Positions 43,321 through 51,832 of a stretch of DNA of 64,000 bases are shown one piece after another. The DNA lies in the NCBI GenBank assembly GCA_964388175.1, contig CAYLYS010000005.1, positions 5,696 through 69,695 on the forward strand, written 5' to 3'. The notes below the pieces were generated by a model that worked only from the letters and a program-made list of their open reading frames with translations, had not been told where the DNA came from and ran no database searches. A program made the position numbers and the translations under genes. Positions within the stretch are counted from its first letter, which is position 1. The number at the start of each line of letters is the position of its first letter. Source of the stretch: JAITWN01 sp964388175 (GTDB lineage Bacteria > Pseudomonadota > Gammaproteobacteria > SZUA-140).

Positions 43321-44553
43321 ATGACAGGCCGCCTGCCTTTCGATGATCTGGGCGCGCTGCCGCCGCCGGACGCCGCCGCGCGCGCGCATGGCGAGCGCGT
43401 GCTGGCGATGATACGCGAGGTCATGCGGCGGGAAGGGGGGGCGATTCCCTTCGCCCGCTACATGGATCTCGCTCTGCATGCGCCCGCCCTCGGCTATTAC
43501 AGCGCCGGCAGCGCCAAGCTCGGCGTCGCCGGCGACTTCGTCACCGCGCCCGAGATCTCGTCCCTGTTCGGTCGCTGTCTCGCGCGTCAGGCGGCGCAGG
43601 TGCTGATGGCGCTGGACGGTGGAGAGATACTGGAAATCGGCGCCGGTTCCGGCGTCATGGCCTGCGATATCCTCGCCGAGCTCGAACGTCTGCAGGCGTT
43701 GCCGGCGCGTTACTGTATTCTCGAGAGCAGCGCCGACCTGCGCGCGCGCCAGGAAGCGCTCATCCGCGACCGCCTTCCGCATCTGGCCGCGCGTGTCGCC
43801 TGGCTGGACCGCCTGCCGGCGGCGGGATTCCGCGGCCTCATGCTGGCGAACGAACTGCTCGACGCCATGCCGGTGCATCTGCTGGTGCAATCCGGCGGCG
43901 ATCCGCTCGAAGCCCATGTGCGCTGGGACGAAGACCGCTTCGCCTGGGTAGTCGGGGGCGCCGGGGAGGCGGCCGGTTCCGCCGGCGATCCGCGTCTCGC
44001 CGCGCGCCTCGAGGCCATCTTCGCTGAACTCGGGCGCGACGCTTTCGTCGACGGCTACCGTTTCGAAATCAATCTCGCCATGGAGTCCTGGCTGGCCGCT
44101 GCCGCTGCGGCGCTCGACGCCGGGCTGCTGCTGCTCATCGATTACGGTTATCCGCGCCGCGCGTACTACCATCCGCAGCGCGGGGCCGGCACGCTGATGT
44201 GCCACTATCGCCACCGCGCACATGACGATCCGCTGATCCTGCCGGGTCTGCAGGACATGACCGCGCACATCGATTTCACCGCGCTGGCGGAAGCGGGGCT
44301 GGCGCAGGAGTTGAAGCTTGCAGGCTATAATAGCCAGGCTTGGTTTCTGTTCGGCTGTGGTCTGCAGGACCTGGTCGCGGACGCAATGCAATCTGCCACC
44401 GACGATCTGCTGCGCGCGCGTATCTCGCAGCAGGTCCAGCGTCTGACACTGCCGGGCGAGATGGGGGAAAAAATCAAAGTAATGGCCTTGTCGCGGCGGC
44501 TGGATGTTCCGCTGTGCGGATTTTCGCTGCGCGACGAACGGGGGAGCTTATGA
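43321..44553 (+). CDS. MidA/NDUFAF7-like SAM-dependent methyltransferase
   Basis: 410 residues of the DUF185/MidA family, related to the arginine methyltransferase NDUFAF7 that acts on respiratory complex I. Family blocks are PFARYMDLALHAPALGYYSAG, GDFVTAPEISSLFG, the SAM loop ILEIGAGSGVMA, ANELLDAMPVHLL, and LLLIDYGYPRRAYYHPQR. The C-terminal part has LMCHYRHRAHDDPLILPGLQD, typical of the family. The substrate in bacteria is not established. It ends 16 bp before gdhA. Confidence 0.9.
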   Translation: MTGRLPFDDLGALPPPDAAARAHGERVLAMIREVMRREGGAIPFARYMDLALHAPALGYYSAGSAKLGVAGDFVTAPEISSLFGRCLARQAAQVLMALDGGEILEIGAGSGVMACDILAELERLQALPARYCILESSADLRARQEALIRDRLPHLAARVAWLDRLPAAGFRGLMLANELLDAMPVHLLVQSGGDPLEAHVRWDEDRFAWVVGGAGEAAGSAGDPRLAARLEAIFAELGRDAFVDGYRFEINLAMESWLAAAAAALDAGLLLLIDYGYPRRAYYHPQRGAGTLMCHYRHRAHDDPLILPGLQDMTAHIDFTALAEAGLAQELKLAGYNSQAWFLFGCGLQDLVADAMQSATDDLLRARISQQVQRLTLPGEMGEKIKVMALSRRLDVPLCGFSLRDERGSL

Positions 44554-44569
44554 AGGAGACGATAGCGCT

Positions 44570-45916
44570 ATGCCGGCGATAGAAGCCCGGATCAAAAGCA
44601 TCATCGAAGAGGTTATCCGCCGCAACGCCGGCGAGGCCGAATTCCATCAGGCGGTCGAAGAGGTTGCCGCGACGCTGGCACCGGTGCTGCGCAAGCACCC
44701 GGAGTATGCCGAACACAAGATCATCGAGCGCATCTGCGAGCCGGAACGCCAGATCATTTTCCGCGTGCCGTGGCAGGACGACCGCGGCATCGTGCAGATC
44801 AACCGCGGTTTCCGCGTCGGTTTCAACAGCGCGCTCGGTCCGTACAAGGGCGGCCTGCGTTTCCACCCTTCGGTGAATCTCGGCATCATCAAGTTTCTCG
44901 GCTTCGAGCAGATCTTCAAGAATGCGCTGACCGGCATGCCGATCGGCGGCGGCAAGGGCGGCGCCGATTTCGATCCCAAGGGCAAGTCCGACGGCGAGAT
45001 CATGCGTTTCTGTCAGAGTTTCATGACCGCGCTGTACCCGTATGTCGGCGAGTGCATCGATGTGCCGGCGGGTGATATCGGCGTCGGCGCGCGCGAGATC
45101 GGCTACTTCTTCGGCCAGTACAAGCGCATCACCGGACGCTATGAATCCGGCGTGCTGACCGGCAAGAGCCCGCATTGGGGCGGCGCTCTGGTGCGGCGTG
45201 AAGCGACCGGCTATGGCGCCGCTTATTTTGCCGACGAGATGTTGAAAGTTCGTGGAGAAAGTATCGAAGGAAAGACCTGCGTCGTATCCGGATCCGGCAA
45301 CGTCGCCATCTATGCCATCGAGAAACTGCAGTCTCTCGGCGCCAGGGTCGTTGCCTGTTCGGATTCGAACGGCGTCATCCATCATGAGCGCGGCATCGAT
45401 CTGGAAACGCTGCGGCGCCTGAAGGAAGTGGAGCGGCGCCGGATCAAGGACTACGCCGACATCCATCGCGATGCGGCTTACATCGCCGGCGGCAATATCT
45501 GGGCGATCCCGTGCCAGCTCGCATTCCCCTGCGCCACGCAGAACGAAATCGATGAGCAGTCCGCGCGCACGCTGGTGAGCAATGGCTGCATCGCGGTGAG
45601 CGAGGGCGCCAACATGCCGGCCACGGCGGCGGCGGTGCGCGTGTTCATCGCCGCGGGTCTGGCCTACGGGCCCGGCAAGGCGGCGAATGCCGGCGGTGTG
45701 GCGACGTCGGCGCTCGAGATGCAGCAGAACGCGAGCCGTGATGCCTGGTCGTTCGAGCACACGGAGCAGCGCCTGCACGAGATCATGAGAAAGATCCATG
45801 CCGACTGTTACGAGACCGCGGAGGAATTCGGCAGTCCGGGGAATTACATGGTGGGTGCCAACATCCTCGGTTTCCGCCGCGTTGCCGAAGCCATGCTGGC
45901 CTTCGGCGTGATCTGA
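44570..45916 (+). CDS. gdhA: Glutamate dehydrogenase (NADP-type)
   Basis: Hexameric enzyme making glutamate from 2-oxoglutarate and ammonium. The 448-residue protein matches the NADP-specific class: GLRFHPSVNLGIIKFLGFEQ, the catalytic-Lys region GMPIGGGKGGADFDPKGKS, DVPAGDIGVGAREIGY, the nucleotide fold VVSGSGNVAIYA, and ANAGGVATSALEM. AAGGAG lies about eleven bases before the ATG at 44570. Confidence 0.95.
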   Translation: MPAIEARIKSIIEEVIRRNAGEAEFHQAVEEVAATLAPVLRKHPEYAEHKIIERICEPERQIIFRVPWQDDRGIVQINRGFRVGFNSALGPYKGGLRFHPSVNLGIIKFLGFEQIFKNALTGMPIGGGKGGADFDPKGKSDGEIMRFCQSFMTALYPYVGECIDVPAGDIGVGAREIGYFFGQYKRITGRYESGVLTGKSPHWGGALVRREATGYGAAYFADEMLKVRGESIEGKTCVVSGSGNVAIYAIEKLQSLGARVVACSDSNGVIHHERGIDLETLRRLKEVERRRIKDYADIHRDAAYIAGGNIWAIPCQLAFPCATQNEIDEQSARTLVSNGCIAVSEGANMPATAAAVRVFIAAGLAYGPGKAANAGGVATSALEMQQNASRDAWSFEHTEQRLHEIMRKIHADCYETAEEFGSPGNYMVGANILGFRRVAEAMLAFGVI

Positions 45917-45930
45917 GCCTTTCCTCTTCC

Positions 45931-45969
45931 GCCGGCGCGCCGCGTCCGCCTGGGTCGCGGCGCGCCGGC
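45931..45969. repeat. 14-bp perfect hairpin between convergent genes
   Basis: GCCGGCGCGCCGCG (45931-45944) and CGCGGCGCGCCGGC (45956-45969) form a perfect 14-bp all-GC stem with an 11-base loop. No T-run follows on either strand, so it is not a classical terminator, but its place between gdhA and the converging reductase suggests it stops or stabilises both transcripts. Confidence 0.7.
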
Positions 45970-45974
45970 CGGGA

Positions 45975-46535
45975 TCAGCGTGAAGCCGTCCGGCTGAACG
46001 CGACGAAACCCTGCAGGAACTGTTGCAACTGCTCACGCACCTTATCGTCGAGCAGCGCGCCACTCTCATCGAACACGCGTCCGGCATGAGAAACGAGCAG
46101 GCGGCCGCCGAACCAGGGTTGCGTACCCAGCGTGCGCAGCACCGGCAGCCAGGCATTCTGCGCCAGCACCGTACCGAAGCCGCCGGGCGAGGCGCCGATC
46201 ACCGCCACCGGGCGGCCGCCGAACACCTGCGCGATATCCGATGACGGCCGTGACAGCCAGTCGATGGCGTTCTTGAACACGCCGGGGATGGAGTGGTTGT
46301 ATTCCGGGCTGGCCAGCAGCAGTCCGTCCGCGGCGATGATCCGTTCTTTCAGCGCGGCTACCGCCGGCGGAATACCTGATGCGGCTTCCAGGTCGCCGTC
46401 ATAGAGTGGGATGTCCCGGATGGTGGCGATGTCGAGTTGCGACGATGTCGGCATGAGCGTGGCGGCGGCACGCAGCAGGGCGGCATTGAAGGAGCCCTGG
46501 CGCAGGCTGCCGGCGATTCCGATGATGCGGGTCAT
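45975..46535 (-). CDS. NADPH-dependent FMN reductase (ChrR-like)
   Basis: 186-residue flavodoxin-fold reductase. It begins RIIGIAGSLRQGSFNAALLRAA (FMN phosphate loop) and has LLASPEYNHSIPGVFKNAIDWLSR and VAVIGASPGGFGT. Such enzymes reduce quinones, chromate or azo compounds with NAD(P)H. AAGGAGG eight bases before the ATG fixes the start. It is adjacent to a LysR regulator gene on the same strand. Confidence 0.88.
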   Translation of the reverse strand: MTRIIGIAGSLRQGSFNAALLRAAATLMPTSSQLDIATIRDIPLYDGDLEAASGIPPAVAALKERIIAADGLLLASPEYNHSIPGVFKNAIDWLSRPSSDIAQVFGGRPVAVIGASPGGFGTVLAQNAWLPVLRTLGTQPWFGGRLLVSHAGRVFDESGALLDDKVREQLQQFLQGFVAFSRTASR

Positions 46536-46619
46536 GATGTGTCCTCCTTGGGCGGGCACGGTCTCTGCACACTGTGATCGCCGCGATCCGTGTTGACAAG
46601 GGGGGAGTGACAAGGGAAA

Positions 46620-47579
46620 TCACGATCGTGCACCCGGCCGTGCGCTGCAGCGTGCAGCCAGCCGCTCGGTGGTGAAATCGATGAAGGTGCGCACAGCGGG
46701 AATCAGGCCGCGGCGCGAAGCGTAGACGATGTAAAGCGTGGCGTGTGGCAGGGTGTGCTCGGGCAGCACGATTTCCAGCCGACCGTCGCGGATATCGGCG
46801 GCGCATATTTCGTCCGGCAGTACGGCGATGCCGAGTTCGGCGAGCACGCCTTCCTTCAGCACCAGCCAGTCGTCGGTGTCGAGCACCGGCTGATAAGCAT
46901 GGGTGGTGACGGCACCGTTCGGTTCGGTGAATTGCCAGGCATAGGATGAGTCGTGGCGGCTCTTGCCGAGTCCTCTGAAACGGAACAGGTCCGCGATCGC
47001 ATCCGGGCGGCCATGGGCGTCGAGATAAGCGGGGGCGCCGACCAGATAATTGCGGCTTTCGCCGATCCGTCGTGCGATCAGGTTGGAATCCTCCAGCGGC
47101 ACTGCGCGGAAGCGTATGGCGACGTCGAAGCCTTCGTCGATCAGATCGACGAGACGGTCGGTGGCGGTGAGCGAAACATGCACCTCGGGGTACTGCTGCA
47201 TGAACTCGACCGCGATCGGGCCGAGCGAGGACTGTGCCATCAGGGCCGGACAGGTGATCCGCACCCGTCCGCGCGGACGGGCCTGGATCTGCTCGACGAC
47301 ATCGCTGGCGGCTTCCGCTTCGCTGACCATGGCGCGGCAGCGTTCATAGTAGCGCTCGCCGACCGGCGTCAGCGCCAGCCTGCGTGTACTGCGGTGCAGC
47401 AGGCGCACGCCGAGGCGTTCCTCCAGGCTGGCGATCCGCCGGCTGACGCTGGACGTGGTCAATCCGGCGGCGCGGCTGGCGGCCGTGAAGCTCTTGTGCT
47501 CGACCACCAGAACGAAGAGGTAGAGGTCGTTGAGATCCTGCAGGCCCGGCTTCAGATTCAGTGCTTGATTGTTGTTCAT
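46620..47579 (-). CDS. LysR-family transcriptional regulator
   Basis: 319 residues: N-terminal winged helix (LNDLYLFVLVVEHKSFTAAS, SSVSRRIASLEERLGVRLLHRSTR) and a C-terminal effector domain (RGRVRITCPALMAQSSLGP, DVAIRFRAVPLEDSNLIARR). It belongs to the AaeR/DmlR-like subgroup. It is divergent from azoR, which is its likely target; the 147-base spacer holds no palindrome I could assign confidently. Confidence 0.93.
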   Translation of the reverse strand: MNNNQALNLKPGLQDLNDLYLFVLVVEHKSFTAASRAAGLTTSSVSRRIASLEERLGVRLLHRSTRRLALTPVGERYYERCRAMVSEAEAASDVVEQIQARPRGRVRITCPALMAQSSLGPIAVEFMQQYPEVHVSLTATDRLVDLIDEGFDVAIRFRAVPLEDSNLIARRIGESRNYLVGAPAYLDAHGRPDAIADLFRFRGLGKSRHDSSYAWQFTEPNGAVTTHAYQPVLDTDDWLVLKEGVLAELGIAVLPDEICAADIRDGRLEIVLPEHTLPHATLYIVYASRRGLIPAVRTFIDFTTERLAARCSARPGARS

Positions 47580-47726
47580 GGCGTAAAGGTGTTTTCTTGT
47601 TTCGGGATCTATTCAGGTATTGGTGGAGTAAATAACATTAATGCCTAGTGCGTAGCCAGTAAAGCGCCATTTGAGCACAGCGCCTGGGCAGGCTGCGAAT
47701 CCCGGATTGATTATAAGGAGAATGCC

Positions 47727-48341
47727 ATGAAGCTGCTTCACATCGATTCCAGCGTACTGAGCGAAAATTCGGTTTCCCGTCAGTTGACGCGTGATCTGGT
47801 CGGACAATGGCAAGGTGCCGTGCCCGGTCTCGAAGTGATTTACCACGATCTGGCGGTCGACGCGCCCGGGCATTTGTCGGGCGCCGTTCTGGCCGCGGGC
47901 CGGATGCCCGCCGAACAGCGCCCGCAGGCGCAGCAGCGGGAGGTCGAGCAGAGCGAAGCGCTGCTCGACGAATTCCTGGCTGCCGACGTCATCGTGCTGG
48001 GAGCGCCGATGTACAATTTCACCATCCCTTCCCAGCTCAAGGCCTGGTTCGATCGTGTGGTGGTGGCGGGCCGCACTTTCAGATATACCGAAAACGGTGT
48101 GCAGGGCCTGGCCGGCGGCAAGCGGGTCGTGATCGTTTCCTCACGCGGCGGTATCTATTCGAACGGTCCCGCTCACGCCATGGATCATCAGGAGGCCTAT
48201 CTGAAGACGATCCTCGGTTTTGTAGGCATCACCGATGTCGACATCGTGCGCGCCGAAGGCGTGAACCTGGGCGCCGAGCAGCGCACGCTGGCGATCGCCA
48301 CGGCGCAGGAGCAGATGCGCACCTTGCTGCAGGCGGCCTGA
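47727..48341 (+). CDS. azoR: FMN-dependent NADH-azoreductase
   Basis: 204-residue flavodoxin-like quinone/azo reductase. Family blocks are KLLHIDSSVLSENSVSRQLT, VLGAPMYNFTIPSQLKAWFDRVVVAGRTFRY, VIVSSRGGIY and the FVGITDVDIVRAEG end. It probably detoxifies quinones with NADH. AAGGAGA precedes the ATG. Pirin follows 94 bp later on the same strand, a common pairing. Confidence 0.93.
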   Translation: MKLLHIDSSVLSENSVSRQLTRDLVGQWQGAVPGLEVIYHDLAVDAPGHLSGAVLAAGRMPAEQRPQAQQREVEQSEALLDEFLAADVIVLGAPMYNFTIPSQLKAWFDRVVVAGRTFRYTENGVQGLAGGKRVVIVSSRGGIYSNGPAHAMDHQEAYLKTILGFVGITDVDIVRAEGVNLGAEQRTLAIATAQEQMRTLLQAA

Positions 48342-48435
48342 GGGCCGCACTCATTCGCGCCCGGATGCGGTTGCCGGATATGGTCTCCGGAAATGGCTTC
48401 CGGGCCTTGCGGTCAGAGATATCGAAGGAGGAGAC

Positions 48436-49323
48436 ATGAAGAAACTTGCATTCGTTCAGGGTCAGGACGTCGGTCACTGGGTCGGCGATGGTTTCCCGGT
48501 GCGCAGCATATTTTCCTATCATGAGCGCACCGCCGAGTTTTCGCCGTTCCTGCTGCTCGACTACGCCGCGCCCACTCATTTCCCGCCGAGCGAGCATCGG
48601 CGCGGCGTGGGCGAACATCCGCACCGCGGTTTCGAGACCGTCACCATCGTCTACAGCGGCGAGGTCGAGCATCGCGATTCAACTGGCGGTGGCGGCATCA
48701 TCTCCGCCGGCGACGTGCAGTGGATGACGGCGGCCGGCGGCATCGTGCACGAGGAATTCCACGGTCCCTCCTTCACGCGCGAGGGCGGCACCTTCGAGGT
48801 CATCCAGCTGTGGGTGAATCTGCCGGCCAGGGACAAGATGAAGGATCCGGGCTATCAGGCCATCACCCATGCGGATATCCCGCGTGTGGAACTCGATGGC
48901 GGCGCGGGCTCGGTGCGGGTGATCGCCGGTGCCTTCGCCGGCGTGCACGGACCGGCGCGTACCTGGACGCCGATGAATATCTGGGACATGCGCATCAAGG
49001 CCGGCGCACGCGTCGAATTCGACGTGCCGGAGGGTCATACCACGGGGCTGTTCGTGCTGCACGGACGCATCCGTCTCGGCGGCGGTGAGGAAGTGGGCGA
49101 GGCCCGCATCGCGGTACTCGAGCGCGCGGGCAGCCGTGTCGTCTTCGAGGCGCTCGAAGACGTGAGTCTGCTGCTGCTGAACGGCGAGCCCATCGACGAA
49201 CCGGTGGTCGGCTACGGTCCCTTCGTCATGAATACGGATGCGGAGATCCGCCAGGCCGTGCGTGATTATCAGCTCGGCAAGCTGGGGCGCATCGCCCGTA
49301 CGGCGCGAGAAGCGACCGGCTGA
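48436..49323 (+). CDS. Pirin-family bicupin
   Basis: 295-residue two-cupin protein. The N-terminal metal site is present as FPPSEHRRGVGEHPHRGFETVTIVYSGEVEHRDS with its His and Glu ligands, followed by GDVQWMTAAGGIVHEE. Some pirins act as quercetin or quinone-linked dioxygenases and redox sensors. Its place after azoR and before the DUF427 gene suggests an oxidative or quinone stress group. AAGGAGGAGAC precedes the ATG. Confidence 0.92.
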   Translation: MKKLAFVQGQDVGHWVGDGFPVRSIFSYHERTAEFSPFLLLDYAAPTHFPPSEHRRGVGEHPHRGFETVTIVYSGEVEHRDSTGGGGIISAGDVQWMTAAGGIVHEEFHGPSFTREGGTFEVIQLWVNLPARDKMKDPGYQAITHADIPRVELDGGAGSVRVIAGAFAGVHGPARTWTPMNIWDMRIKAGARVEFDVPEGHTTGLFVLHGRIRLGGGEEVGEARIAVLERAGSRVVFEALEDVSLLLLNGEPIDEPVVGYGPFVMNTDAEIRQAVRDYQLGKLGRIARTAREATG

Positions 49324-49458
49324 CCGCGCCGGCCGTGACGGGTTTGCCCGGATTGACGCTGCGGTCATCCGGGCATAGTTTCGAGGGTGACGATCTCAAG
49401 GAGCAGGTCTGCTCGGATCCGATTCCGAATCTATTCCCAGATCTATCAAGGAGGAGCC

Positions 49459-49836
49459 ATGGCGCATTCACCGGGACACCGGAAGTGGCCGGACCATCAC
49501 GTACTCGAAGAGCACATGGACGAGCGCGTCGAGGTGGTTTTCAACGGTTTCAAGGTTGCCGATTCGCGCGATGTGGTGCGGGTAAGCGAGGACGATCATC
49601 CCCCGCGTTATTATTTCCCGCGCCGCGACGTCAGCATGGAGGCGCTCAGCCGCACGGAAACGGTTACGCAGTGCCCGTTCAAGGGCACTGCGAACTATTA
49701 CTCGCTTACCGTCGGCGGTTGGACTGTTCGCGATGCGGTGTGGACCTACGAGCATCCCTATGATGAACACGAAGGCCTGCGCGAGCGGCTGGCCTTCGAC
49801 GAGGAAGCGGTGGATCGAATCAGCATCGACGCATGA
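49459..49836 (+). CDS. DUF427 domain protein
   Basis: 125 residues from the ATG at 49459, chosen for AAGGAGGAGCC just upstream. The domain shows VEVVFNGFKVADSRDVVRV, YYFPRRDVSMEAL, CPFKGTANYYSL and AVWTYEHPYDE, the standard DUF427 pattern with its conserved Cys-Pro-Phe-Lys-Gly. The fold is a small beta-tent; the biochemical role is not established. It is the last gene of the azoR-pirin group. Confidence 0.88.
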   Translation: MAHSPGHRKWPDHHVLEEHMDERVEVVFNGFKVADSRDVVRVSEDDHPPRYYFPRRDVSMEALSRTETVTQCPFKGTANYYSLTVGGWTVRDAVWTYEHPYDEHEGLRERLAFDEEAVDRISIDA

Positions 49837-49914
49837 TCTGCCGTGAAGGCAGGGCGAGCGCCCGGGGTGGGATCGTTGTCCTGGTGGCTGGCACCGTCGC
49901 GCGCAACGCCCGCT

Positions 49915-50853
49915 TCAGCTGACCGTTTCTCCGGCCGCCTGCAGGTCGGCGTGATACGAGGAACGCACCATCGGGCCGCTGGCGACGTTTCTGAAACCCA
50001 TCTGCTCCGCAGTCTCTCCCAGTTGCCGGAATTCATCCGGCGTCACGTAGCGCGCCACCGGCAGGTGATGCCGGCTCGGCTGCAGGTACTGGCCAAGTGT
50101 CAGCATGTCGCAGCCGTGCGCGCGCAGATCGCGCATCACCACATCGATTTCTTCCAGGGTTTCGCCGAGTCCGAGCATGAGGCCGGACTTGGTCGGTACA
50201 TCCGGGCACATCTCCTTGAAGCGTTGCAGCAGACGCAGCGACCAGGCGTAGTCGGCGCCGGGGCGCGCCTGGCGATAGAGGCGCGGCACGGTTTCCATAT
50301 TGTGATTGAAGACATCGGGCGGCGCCTGTTCCATCAGCGCGAGGGCAACGTCCATGCGGCCGCGGAAATCGGGTACCAGCACTTCGATGCGGGTCTGCGG
50401 ACTGAGTCGGCGCACCGCCTGGATGCAGGCGACGAAATGGCCGGCGCCGCCGTCGCGCAGATCGTCGCGATCCACCGAGGTGATGACGACGTACTTGAGT
50501 TCCATCGCGGCGATGGTGCGGCCGAGATTCTCCGGCTCTTCGCCGTCGAGCGGGCCGGGCTTGCCGTGGGCGACGTCGCAGAAGGGACAGCGCCGCGTGC
50601 AGATGTCGCCCATGATCATGAAGGTCGCCGTGCCGTGGCCGAAGCATTCGCCGAGATTCGGACAGGAGGCTTCCTCGCACACCGTGTGCAGGCGGTGCTC
50701 GCGCAGAATGGCTTTGAGGCGCGCGACGTTCGGGCTCGCGGGGTTGCGCGCGCGGATCCACGGCGGCTTGCGCGCCGGCGTGACCGTCGGTTCGATCTTG
50801 ACCGGGATGCGGGCAACCTTGTCGGCGCCGCGCAGTTTGTCGGGAAGGCTCAT
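49915..50853 (-). CDS. lipA: Lipoyl synthase
   Basis: Radical-SAM enzyme that inserts two sulfurs into octanoyl-protein. The auxiliary cluster motif is CEEASCPNLGEC, the radical-SAM motif is CTRRCPFC, and the C-terminal RSSYHA carries the conserved Ser cluster ligand. Its ATG overlaps the lipB stop by one base, so lipB-lipA are coupled. Confidence 0.97.
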   Translation of the reverse strand: MSLPDKLRGADKVARIPVKIEPTVTPARKPPWIRARNPASPNVARLKAILREHRLHTVCEEASCPNLGECFGHGTATFMIMGDICTRRCPFCDVAHGKPGPLDGEEPENLGRTIAAMELKYVVITSVDRDDLRDGGAGHFVACIQAVRRLSPQTRIEVLVPDFRGRMDVALALMEQAPPDVFNHNMETVPRLYRQARPGADYAWSLRLLQRFKEMCPDVPTKSGLMLGLGETLEEIDVVMRDLRAHGCDMLTLGQYLQPSRHHLPVARYVTPDEFRQLGETAEQMGFRNVASGPMVRSSYHADLQAAGETVS

Positions 50854-51566
50854 CAGGGATCCAGGCTGTCTCGGTAAAGGATCTCATTGTACCCCAGCCG
50901 CCGTGCCAGCGCGGCGACCAGGCGATCGGAGGCGTCACGCAGCATTTCTACGGATATTCCCCCAGGTATCTCTCTGGGTATTTCCCCAGGCATTTCTCCG
51001 GGCATTTCTCCAGGCATTTCCCCGGCAGGCCGGGTGGCGGGGACGAGTTCGCTGAGCTGGGTGACGGCCANNNNNNNNNNCGGTTCCAGGTCCATGGCGA
51101 CGTTGAGGCTGAGGCCGTGATAGCTGCGGCCGCGTCGGACGCGCAGGCCGAGGGCGCCGATCTTGCGGCCGTCGACGTACACGCCGGGGGCGCCTGGGCG
51201 GCGGGCGGCGGCGATGCCGTAGTCCGCCAGCAGGCCGATCATGGTTTCCTCGATTTCATGCACCAGCGTCTTGATGCCGATGCCGCGCCGCGGCAGATCG
51301 ATCAGCGGGTAGGCGACGATCTGGCCGGGGCCATGATAGGTCACCTGTCCGCCGCGGTCGGTGCGCACGACGGGAATCGCGCCGGGCGCGAGCACGTGTC
51401 CCTCGCGCGCGGCGCGCCCGAGCGTATAGACCGGTGGATGCTGCAGCAGCCAGAGTTCGTCCGCGCTGTCGGCGGTGCGCGCCTCGGTGCGCTCGCGCAT
51501 GGCGGCGACGGTGGTTTCGTATTCGCTAACGCCCAGCCGCCGCACGGTCAGCGTGTCGGTGGTCAC
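50853..51566 (-). CDS. lipB: Octanoyltransferase LipB, interrupted by an assembly gap
   Basis: LipB moves octanoate from acyl-carrier protein to lipoyl domains. Starting at the GTG at 51566 (GTGA overlap with the previous stop), the protein shows LWLLQHPPVYTLGR, RGGQVTYHGPGQIVAYPL and YVDGRKIGALGLRVRRGRSYHG. Ten Ns follow MDLEP. In LipB this point is followed by about a dozen residues including the catalytic Cys (NPCGYAG) before the VTQL block, so more sequence is missing than ten bases. The C-terminal region carries an unusual tetrapeptide repeat (MPGE units) from a 12-bp tandem repeat. Confidence 0.88.
   Translation of the reverse strand: MTTDTLTVRRLGVSEYETTVAAMRERTEARTADSADELWLLQHPPVYTLGRAAREGHVLAPGAIPVVRTDRGGQVTYHGPGQIVAYPLIDLPRRGIGIKTLVHEIEETMIGLLADYGIAAARRPGAPGVYVDGRKIGALGLRVRRGRSYHGLSLNVAMDLEPXXXXAVTQLSELVPATRPAGEMPGEMPGEMPGEIPREIPGGISVEMLRDASDRLVAALARRLGYNEILYRDSLDP
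50962..51021. repeat. 12-bp tandem repeat inside lipB (five units)
   Basis: Five consecutive 12-base units of consensus CCRGGYATYTCY on the plus strand encode repeated Gly-Glu-(Met/Ile)-Pro in LipB. It sits about 50 bases from the N-gap. Confidence 0.9.
51071..51080. other. Assembly gap (10 N)
   Basis: Ten unresolved bases inside lipB. The count is probably a placeholder: the LipB family predicts about 35 bases here. Confidence 0.95.
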
Positions 51567-51832
51567 AGCGCCATGATGACGTATTCGGACGAGGTCAGCG
51601 CGAGGTAGATCGCATCGAGCTGCGCGCGGCTCTGCGCCGTGATGGTGAGCGTTACCGATTGATAGCGGCCTTCCTTGCTGATCCGGCTGCGGATCGCGCC
51701 TTCGCCGAGATCGGGTACGTGCGGGCGCACGAGCGTGAAAACGACGGCGTCGAGATCGCAATCGGCCTTGCCGATGATCTTGATCGGAAACTCGCAGGGA
51801 AATTCGAACAGGCTGTCCTCTTCTTCGCTCAT
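51563..51832 (-). CDS. YbeD-like DUF493 protein
   Basis: 89-residue DUF493/YbeD protein: FEFPCEFPIKIIGKAD, DAVVFTLVRPHVPDL, SRISKEGRYQSVTLTITAQS. This small ferredoxin-like fold is regularly found just upstream of lipB and may be a regulator. Its start overlaps the aminotransferase stop (ATGA) and its stop overlaps the lipB GTG. Confidence 0.9.
   Translation of the reverse strand: MSEEEDSLFEFPCEFPIKIIGKADCDLDAVVFTLVRPHVPDLGEGAIRSRISKEGRYQSVTLTITAQSRAQLDAIYLALTSSEYVIMAL

Noticed and set aside
47580..47726. LysR-binding T-N11-A site between the LysR gene and azoR
   Set aside because: Several loose matches exist, none palindromic enough to single out.
50962..51021. Short repeats as a CRISPR array
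   Set aside because: Units are 12 bp, directly adjacent without spacers, and lie in frame inside lipB.
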